This document shows, in pieces, positions 16,423-19,831 of a DNA stretch of 19,831 nt. Origin of the DNA: Bacteroidales bacterium (lineage in GTDB: Bacteria; Bacteroidota; Bacteroidia; Bacteroidales; Muribaculaceae); assembly GCA_004553485.1 (NCBI GenBank), contig SFLG01000040.1, forward strand, positions 1 through 19,831. Direction: 5' to 3'. Under the pieces are notes generated by a model. The model was not told the origin of the DNA. It ran no database searches and saw only the letters and a program-made list of their open reading frames with translations. Numbering within the stretch: position 1 is the stretch's first letter; each line of letters opens with the position of its first letter. A program made the position numbers and the translations under genes.

Positions 16423-16579
16423 ACATTTTTACACCACACCCCGAAACCGCCGTGCCTGATATTCATTCGCCAAAAGAATATTCAGCGGTAAAAAAAATGT
16501 TGCAATAACGAATATCAACCAAATGCGGTTGCACCGTATGACATTTTGGGGGACATCTCCCACCATACACCCCCATATA

Positions 16580-16652
16580 CAAGAAAAGATTGGTAGCCTC
16601 ACGGCCTCCAATCTTCGGTAAAACCTTAAAAATCTAATCCTATGAAAAAACT
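16580..16652 (-). ncRNA. Small RNA or attenuated leader, copy 2
   Basis: On the minus strand: GTTTTTTCATAGG, ATTAGATTTTT, AAGGTTTTACCG, then a terminator hairpin with a GTGA loop. Order, words and loop match copy 1 at 1948-2016, while the stem sequence differs (AAGATTGG here, GAGTTGTC there). The promoter is degenerate here (only CAGAATTG at the expected place), so expression is less certain than for copy 1. It lies about 195 bases upstream of the GT2 start, similar to the layout of copy 1 upstream of DUF4199/GT2. Confidence 0.5.
16581..16615 (-). terminator. Intrinsic terminator of small-RNA-like copy 2
   Basis: Minus-strand stem AAGATTGG / CCAATCTT (16615-16608 with 16593-16586), an inner GCC-GTGA-GGC hairpin, then TTTTCTT. 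Confidence 0.75.
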
Positions 16653-16763
16653 AATCAATTCTGAGACATCGGCCTTGCGAACCTTTGTCTCCGTTGCTAT
16701 TGTACCTATTAAACGCCACACTCCCCCCCGAAGGTTCACCTCCTCCCCCAATATTTTCATTTT

Positions 16764-16804
16764 TGACCCCTAAGGAGTATGGCCGACGGGGTCATTTTTA
16801 TTTT
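16764..16804 (+). terminator. Terminator-like hairpin at the start of module copy A
   Basis: TGACCCC (16764-16770), 17-base loop, GGGGTCA (16788-16794), then TTTTTATTTT. It may at the same time be the terminal repeat of an IS21-type element. It would stop rightward transcripts before the module. Confidence 0.55.
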
Positions 16805-16893
16805 GGATTATCTGCTTTTAAGAGCTTTTAGCTTACGGACGCTTTCCGGTAAGAGTGATGCGGTGGGCGGCGAGGGCAATGCGGTCGAGGTTA
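16764..16893 (-). mobile_element. IS21-type right-end remnant with istB 3' codons (copy A)
   Basis: On the minus strand the region reads LNLDRIALAAHRITLTG and then loses the expected GES-RK ending through a 2-base deletion relative to copy B. LDRI-AHRI-L-GES-RK is the usual C-terminus of IstB helper ATPases of Bacteroidetes IS21 elements. Only these last residues remain; istA and most of istB are absent. The TGACCCC / GGGGTCA ends follow the stop. Confidence 0.5.
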
Positions 16894-17126
16894 AGATTGT
16901 CAAAGAAGGCTCTTTTCTGCACATGGCCGAAACGGGCTACGGCACTGAACGCGACAACCTCGACGAACCCGACGCAGAGGACATCCAACGCAACGAGGCA
17001 GACGAGGAAATCGCCCGCCGTCTCCGCGATGGCGAAAGCTACAGGACCATCGCTAAAGAAATGGGCGTAAGTCAGAAAACAATCAATAAAGTAAAAAGCC
17101 GAATAAGTGCACAAGCAAATGAGTAA
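16863..17126 (+). CDS. Small helix-turn-helix protein, module copy A
   Basis: An 87-residue ORF with an acidic middle (DNLDEPDAEDIQ) and a C-terminal helix-turn-helix: RRLRDGESYRTIAKEMG, then the recognition helix SQKTINKVKSR. The pattern resembles resolvase- or primase-associated HTH domains. Compared with the copy at 18820-19083, many differences from about 16906 on are synonymous in this frame, so this strand is coding. The start is uncertain: GTG 16863 or ATG 16923. The frame is open upstream, and the 5' part overlaps the istB remnant, so it may be the 3' end of a larger gene cut by an IS21 element. It probably binds DNA, and the half-site block starts 9 bases downstream. Confidence 0.7.
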   Translation: MGGEGNAVEVKIVKEGSFLHMAETGYGTERDNLDEPDAEDIQRNEADEEIARRLRDGESYRTIAKEMGVSQKTINKVKSRISAQANE

Positions 17127-17135
17127 TCCGCAAAC

Positions 17136-17206
17136 TGCTTCCGCTTTCCAACATGGAAAGCACGGAAAGCGCTTACCTCTGCTTCCCTATAGGAAAGCGG
17201 GAAGCA
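17136..17206. repeat. Twin stem-loop block with GGAAAGC half-sites (copy A)
   Basis: 71 bases. First hairpin: TGCTTCC-GCTTTCC, loop AACAT, GGAAAGC-AC-GGAAAGC (17136-17170). Second: GCTT-ACCTC-TGCTTCC, loop CTATA, GGAAAGC-GGGAAGCA (17171-17206). Layout and spacing equal the GTTACCC/GGGTAAC blocks of copy B, although the half-site sequence is different throughout. It may be a binding-site array for the adjacent HTH protein, or a structured RNA or DNA element. Confidence 0.9.
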
Positions 17207-17232
17207 CCCCCCTGCCACAACACCAAAAAACT

Positions 17233-17531
17233 ATGAACCGAAAAAAAGAATTTCAAATAAATCTCGATGTAGACCCGAAATGGCCGTCGCACCAGGTACG
17301 TCTTTACCGCCGTTTACTTTGCGAAATGATAGGGGTAGCAATCCCACGCCACGTTGCTTTGCGCCTGTGGCTTGTCAGCGGTTACAGCCCCAATGTCATC
17401 GCTACGGCACGGACGGCCACCACGTAAAAAGTGATAACCCTGCCTACAACGTTACTTATCTGCACAGCCTGCTACGCTTGCCCCCGTTCGGGCTTACCGG
17501 TTCGGACGACATCGGCGACTTCCTAACGTAG
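17233..17531 (+). CDS. Conserved small ORF with a frame break, copy A
   Basis: The first frame (17233-17427) gives 64 residues: MNRKKEFQINLDVDPKWPSH, then QVRLYRRLLCEMIGVAIP and LVSGYSPNVIA. After its TAA, a second frame (-1) is open to TAG 17529-17531 and reads KSDNPAYNVTYLH, LLRLPPFGLTGSDDIGDFLT. Between copies, six of seven differences in this tail are third-position and synonymous, so the tail was selected as protein. It has no start codon of its own in copy B. Either a -1 frameshift joins the two frames, or both copies inherited the same break. I do not recognise the family. Confidence 0.55.
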
Positions 17532-17563
17532 GGCCACCACGTTCTGCTGCACGGCCTATGAAG

Positions 17564-17594
17564 TTGGCGGTGTGGGGGATTTTGTTTATCTTTG
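17564..17594 (+). promoter_or_regulatory. Promoter upstream of the rnz 5' end, copy A
   Basis: TTG (17564-17566), 20 bases, TATCTTTG (17587-17594): an exact Bacteroidetes promoter match. Transcription should start near 17601. In this copy it would drive the rnz stub and the secreted-protein gene behind it. Confidence 0.8.
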
Positions 17595-17645
17595 CATTTG
17601 GGTCGGCGCTATGTTGCCGGCTCAAATGCACTTGTTGGAAAGATT

Positions 17646-17792
17646 ATGGCAGATTTTAAGCTTTATATATTAGGATGCGGGTCGGCAAAGCCGTCGACGC
17701 GGCATCTGCCGTCGTGTTTGAGGACACCGACCTCGACGAATATATTGACAACCTTAATGACTAGGACTAACCTTAAATTCGCTATAATATGA
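17646..17792 (+). pseudogene. rnz: RNase Z 5' fragment (23 codons) running into unrelated sequence
   Basis: MADFKLYILGCGSAKPSTRH followed by LPS is the N-terminus expected of Bacteroidales RNase Z (ILGCGSA-P-TRH), the enzyme that removes tRNA 3' trailers. After codon 23 the sequence leaves the family: LRTPTSTNI and on to a TGA at 17790-17792. No metallo-beta-lactamase motif (HxHxDH) follows, so it cannot be functional. Its stop overlaps the start of the secreted-protein gene as ATGA. An identical 5' end begins at 19761. The short 'rnz' call rests on one motif. Confidence 0.65.
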
Positions 17793-18358
17793 AAAAGTTA
17801 TTATTATCATTTGTCCTTAGCTTCATTGCTATATGCAGCTTCGCACAGGACCATCTCTCATTCAAGGGTATACCTATAGAAGGAACTACAACCGTCTTTT
17901 GCCAAAAGTTAAAGGACAAAGGTTTTACCTATATTGGGCGCGATGGCAATGTCATCTCGTTAAAGGGTGAATTTGCGGGCAGACAGGCAACTATCGGCGT
18001 TTGCGGTTCAGATACAGGAGACAATGTTTATCTTGTTTTAGTCTTCTTCGACACAAGTGATGAATGGAATACATTGGTTAACACATACGATCATTATAAA
18101 AAGCTCTATACCAGCAAATATGGTGAGCCTATATTATCACAAGAGAAAAATCCCGCGATTTCTGATTATAATACAGATAAAATGTTTGAGCTCCACCAGG
18201 GTACAGTTAAATATATGAGCTTGTGGAGCTTGCCAGGCGGTGATATTAGACTTTCTATTGATAAGTCTTCTGGACATTTTGAAGGCAGGGTTACGATTGG
18301 CTATGTTGATTCCCAAAATAAAAAAGCAGAAGAACAGAACGTATTGGACGATATTTAA
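17789..18358 (+). CDS. Secreted protein of unknown function
   Basis: A 189-residue protein with a clear signal peptide (MKKLLLSFVLSFIAICSFA, cleavage before QDHL). The mature start HLSFKGIPIEGTTTVFCQKL is of a kind I remember from many uncharacterised Bacteroidales periplasmic proteins (K-F-KG-PI-G pattern); no function is known. Codon use is AT-rich compared with the core genes. Its ATG overlaps the stop of the rnz fragment, so it probably uses the rnz promoter at 17564 and translational coupling. It is the only intact gene between the two module copies, which suggests cargo. Confidence 0.8.
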   Translation: MKKLLLSFVLSFIAICSFAQDHLSFKGIPIEGTTTVFCQKLKDKGFTYIGRDGNVISLKGEFAGRQATIGVCGSDTGDNVYLVLVFFDTSDEWNTLVNTYDHYKKLYTSKYGEPILSQEKNPAISDYNTDKMFELHQGTVKYMSLWSLPGGDIRLSIDKSSGHFEGRVTIGYVDSQNKKAEEQNVLDDI

Positions 18359-18705
18359 TTGGGAGTTGCGGCACCGCCGCAGCGCTTTCATGTCATCGTC
18401 TTAAAGACGCTTTGCCATAGCAAAGAACTGCCACGGAGCCCTGGGTCTCCGCCGTCCGGCTTCAACCTTTAGCTCAACGAGCGTAGGCGAGTTAATCGCT
18501 TAACTCTTGCTTCGCAAGCGACTTCGTCGATAACATACAGCGAGCTTCGGCGCCAACTTATGGTTGGATCCGAGGCTCGCTTCTTTTTTGGGTAATTCGC
18601 TCCGGCGATGGCGACCGCTCGCAAGGGATAGATCGTTATCGTGCTTTATGCTGGAAAACCCGGGCACGGATGACCCCCGAAGCCAAAGTTGATTTGACCC
18701 CTAAA
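18359..18705. other. Gene-free region with several hairpins
   Basis: It holds a series of short perfect stems: GCGGC/GCCGC near 18368-18380, CTTTG/CAAAG near 18410-18425, CGGAG/CTCCG near 18436-18452, GAGTTAA-TCGC-TTAACTC (18489-18506), CTTGC/GCAAG near 18507-18519, and then the terminator at 18540-18589. Bases 18590-18667 show nothing. From 18671 the TGACCCC repeats of the IS21-type end begin. Confidence 0.6.
18540..18589 (+). terminator. Strong intrinsic terminator after the secreted-protein gene
   Basis: GCGAGCTTCGG (18540-18550) pairs with CCGAGGCTCGC (18570-18580), with an inner stem CCAAC/GTTGG (18553-18557 and 18563-18567), followed by TTCTTTTTT. Confidence 0.85.
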
Positions 18706-18852
18706 AATATTTTATTTTTGACCCCTAAGGAGTATGGCCGACGGGGTCATTTTTATTTTGGATTATCTGCTTTTAAGTGCTTTTAGCTTACGGACGCTTT
18801 CACCGGTAAGAGTGATGCGGTGGGCGGCGAGGACAATGCGGTCGAGGTTAAG
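18671..18852 (-). mobile_element. IS21-type right-end remnant with istB 3' codons (copy B)
   Basis: The minus-strand frame ends LDRIVLAAHRITLTGESVRK plus LKALKSR and a stop (complement of 18763-18765), a good match to the IstB C-terminus as I know it. Beyond the stop, TGACCCC occurs at 18671, 18695 and 18719 and inverted as GGGGTCA at 18743, each exactly 24 bases apart. IS21-family ends are known to carry multiple short repeats. The rest of the element is missing, so it is a remnant. The junction with the HTH ORF is near 18853. Confidence 0.55.
18719..18758 (+). terminator. Terminator-like hairpin at the start of module copy B
   Basis: TGACCCC (18719-18725), 17-base loop, GGGGTCA (18743-18749), then TTTTTATTTT. 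Same as in copy A. Confidence 0.55.
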
Positions 18853-19083
18853 ATTGTCAAAGAGGGTGCTTTTCTGCACATGGCCGAGACGGGCTACGGC
18901 ACAGAGCGCGACAACCTTGACGAACCCGACGCAGAGGACATCCAGCGCAACGAGGCCGACGAGGAAATAGCTCGCCGTCTCCGCGATGGCGAAAGCTACA
19001 GGACCATCATGAAAGAAATGGGCATAAGTCCGAAAACAATCCAAAAAGTCAAAAACAAAATGGCACATTCCAACAACGACTAA
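18820..19083 (+). CDS. Small helix-turn-helix protein, module copy B
   Basis: An 87-residue partner of the ORF at 16863-17126. The body (TGYGTERDNLDEPDAEDIQR and ARRLRDGESYRTI) is unchanged, but the predicted turn and recognition helix differ: MKEMGISPKTIQKVKNK here against AKEMGVSQKTINKVKSR in copy A. The C-terminal tail is also different. Most other differences are synonymous. Starts are GTG 18820 or ATG 18880. The frame is closed upstream by TAG at 18784 and, because of a 2-base difference, does not continue into the start used by the long copy A frame. The change in recognition helix goes with a change in the downstream half-site. Confidence 0.7.
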   Translation: MGGEDNAVEVKIVKEGAFLHMAETGYGTERDNLDEPDAEDIQRNEADEEIARRLRDGESYRTIMKEMGISPKTIQKVKNKMAHSNND

Positions 19084-19091
19084 ACGGCAAG

Positions 19092-19163
19092 TGTTACCCG
19101 TTACCCGAAATGGGTAACACGGGTAACGTTACCCTCTGTTACCCTCTTGGGTAACGGGTAACA
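19092..19163. repeat. Twin stem-loop block with GGGTAAC half-sites, first (copy B)
   Basis: 72 bases: TGTTACC-CGTTACC, loop CGAAAT, GGGTAAC-AC-GGGTAAC (19092-19127); then GTTACCCTC-TGTTACC, loop CTCTT, GGGTAAC-GGGTAACA (19128-19163). The order and spacing of half-sites are those of the GGAAAGC block in copy A. Confidence 0.93.
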
Positions 19164-19185
19164 CCCCAAAATCGTTACCTGTTAT

Positions 19186-19247
19186 CCATGCCAATATATA
19201 ATATATATATATTATATATTGAATTTTCAAATTTTTCTCCGGCATGG
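19186..19247. repeat. AT-rich palindrome framed by CCATGCC / GGCATGG
   Basis: CCATGCC (19186-19192) and GGCATGG (19241-19247) frame a perfect 28-base AT-only palindrome (19193-19220; half-site AATATATAATATAT). It lies between the two stem-loop blocks of copy B and is absent from copy A. It could be an easily melted site, as in an origin, or a cruciform-forming spacer. Confidence 0.85.
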
Positions 19248-19251
19248 CCTC

Positions 19252-19323
19252 TGTTACCCGTTACCCGACATGGGTAACACGGATAACGTTACCCAGTGTT
19301 ACCCTATTGGGTAACGGGTAACA
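19252..19323. repeat. Twin stem-loop block with GGGTAAC half-sites, second (copy B)
   Basis: 72 bases, nearly the same as the block at 19092-19163, with small loop changes (CGACAT, CTATT) and one broken half-site (GGATAAC). Blocks one and two are in the same orientation. Confidence 0.92.
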
Positions 19324-19347
19324 CCCATGCCACAACACCCAAAAACT

Positions 19348-19646
19348 ATGACCCGAAATAACGAAAAGCAAATAAATCTGAATGTAGACCCGATATGGCC
19401 GTCGCACCAGGTACGTCTTTACCGCCGTTTACTTTGCGAAATGATAGGGGTGGCAATCCCACACCACGTTGCTTTGCGCCTGTGCCTCGTTAGCGGTTAC
19501 AGCCCTAAGGTCATCGCTACGGCACGGACGGCCATCGCGTAAAAAGTGATAACCCTGCCTATAACGTTACCTATCTGCACCGCCTGCTACGCTTGCCTCC
19601 GTTCGGGCTTACCGGCTCGGACGACATCGGCGACTTTCTGACGTAG
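19348..19646 (+). CDS. Conserved small ORF with a frame break, copy B
   Basis: The first frame runs 19348-19542: MTRNNEKQINLNVDPIWPSH, QVRLYRRLLCEMIGVAIPHH. The -1 frame tail runs to TAG 19644-19646: KSDNPAYNVTYLHRLLRLPP and FGLTGSDDIGDFLT. Here the tail frame is closed upstream by a TAA within CCCTAAGG, and no start codon follows before the tail, so the tail can only be reached by a frame change within the stretch GTCATCGCTACGGCACGGAC and the next few bases. That stretch is identical in both copies. Family not recognised. Confidence 0.55.
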
Positions 19647-19678
19647 GGCCGCCACGTTCTGCTGCACGGCCTATGAAG

Positions 19679-19709
19679 TTGGCGGTGTGGGGGATTTTGT
19701 TTATCTTTG
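19679..19709 (+). promoter_or_regulatory. Promoter upstream of the rnz 5' end, copy B
   Basis: TTG (19679-19681), 20 bases, TATCTTTG (19702-19709). Same as in copy A; here it may drive the complete rnz beyond the window. Confidence 0.8.
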
Positions 19710-19760
19710 CATTTGGGTCGGCGCTATGTTGACGGCTCAAATGCACTTGTTGGAAAGATT

Positions 19761-19831
19761 ATGGCAGATTTTAAGCTTTATATATTAGGATGCGGGTCGG
19801 CAAAGCCGTCGACGCGGCATCTGCCGTCGTG
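19761..19831 (+). CDS. rnz: RNase Z, 5' end only (cut by window end)
   Basis: The first 23 codons, MADFKLYILGCGSAKPSTRH and LPS, match the start of Bacteroidales RNase Z, a zinc-dependent endonuclease that matures tRNA 3' ends. The window ends before any catalytic motif, so whether this copy is intact is not visible. The 71 bases are identical to the start of the truncated copy at 17646. Confidence 0.6.
   Translation, partial: MADFKLYILGCGSAKPSTRHLPS

Larger units (their letters stand above)
16385..16862. other. Intergenic region between the minus-strand GT2 gene and the repeat module
   Basis: On the minus strand it holds a -7 element (16415-16422) and a second copy of the small-RNA-like element (16580-16652). 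TGATATTC-ATT (16457-16467) and its inverted partner AACGAATATCA (16508-16518) form a possible operator. From 16750 the repeat module begins, with a terminator hairpin and an IS21-type end. Bases 16660-16750 show nothing I can support. Confidence 0.6.
16750..17716. repeat. Repeat module, copy A
   Basis: A segment of 967 bases that matches 18706-19831 at roughly nine bases in ten by eye, apart from the half-site block and an extra part present only in copy B. Order: IS21-type end, HTH ORF, twin stem-loop block, small ORF with a frame break, promoter, rnz 5' end. The last 99 bases (17618-17716) are identical to the last 99 bases of the window. Confidence 0.93.
18706..19831. repeat. Repeat module, copy B (runs off the window)
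   Basis: The second copy of 16750-17716, with the same order of parts. It differs in having GTTACCC/GGGTAAC half-sites, two stem-loop blocks instead of one, and an AT-rich palindrome between them. The window ends 99 bases after the last difference from copy A. Confidence 0.93.

Noticed and set aside
16779..16862. A start codon at ATG 16779 (MADGVIF) that would lengthen the copy A HTH protein
   Set aside because: The ATG lies in the loop of a terminator-like hairpin, and the T-run becomes codons. In copy B the same reading is out of frame because of a 2-base difference, so the upstream part is not conserved as protein.
16833..17114. Long minus-strand frame opposite the HTH ORF as a real gene (also 18763-19068)
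   Set aside because: Differences between the copies fall at silent positions of the plus-strand frame over most of its length. Only its last 25-30 codons look real, as an istB remnant.
17280..17531. A separate gene starting at 17280 for the conserved tail
   Set aside because: In copy B that frame is interrupted by TAA before the tail, and its upstream part overlaps the better-conserved first frame.
18359..18540. tRNA or other known structured RNA among the hairpins
   Set aside because: No cloverleaf, no TTC-type T-loop in register and no CCA-like acceptor could be fitted.
19092..19323. Transcription terminators at the stem-loop blocks
   Set aside because: The stems are strong, but none is followed by a T-run and the blocks lie between two ORFs of the same direction.

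Overview
This window looks like a chromosomal contig from a Bacteroidales gut bacterium with high-GC core genes; Muribaculaceae is my best guess. The reasons are the promoter form (TTG, about 20 bases, TAnnTTTG), the absence of Shine-Dalgarno sites, Bacteroidetes-only families (DUF4199, DUF6452, DUF6048), and the gene order parE-coaD-S41 peptidase. Taxonomy is inferred, not computed.

Bases 1-13176 are mostly ordinary core genome, all on the + strand. In order they are: aroB; a low-molecular-weight phosphatase; a tight cluster of DUF4199 membrane protein, GT2 glycosyltransferase (broken), nitroreductase, DUF6452 lipoprotein and DUF6048 outer-membrane protein, joined by ATGA or short overlaps; a histidine-type phosphatase; parE; coaD; an S41 peptidase; and an O-antigen-type flippase that starts at TTG.

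Bases 13177-16750 are more accessory. They hold a four-helix-bundle gene with an apparent one-base frameshift, a pair of oppositely oriented 9-bp tandem arrays, an AT-richer AAA ATPase/DUF234 gene with its own promoter and operator-like palindrome, and a minus-strand GT2 gene. Two copies of one small-RNA-like element (shared 5' part, GTGA-loop terminator hairpin) lie upstream of the DUF4199/GT2 cluster and of the minus-strand GT2 gene.

Bases 16750-19831 are the most unusual part. A segment of about 1 kb occurs twice (16750-17716 and 18706-19831). Each copy runs: an IS21-type end with the last codons of istB (minus strand); a small helix-turn-helix ORF; a block of two stem-loops built from 7-base half-sites; a small conserved ORF with a frame break; a promoter; and the first 23 codons of what looks like RNase Z (rnz). 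The half-sites differ between copies (GGAAAGC versus GGGTAAC) but change together across the whole block, so pairing is kept, and the predicted recognition helix of the adjacent HTH protein differs too. Between the copies, a secreted-protein gene sits directly behind the first rnz stub and overlaps it by ATGA. The window stops inside the second rnz 5' end. My reading is a dispersed or mobile module with co-evolving DNA-binding protein and site array, inserted at or duplicated around the rnz 5' end. This is inference from two copies only.
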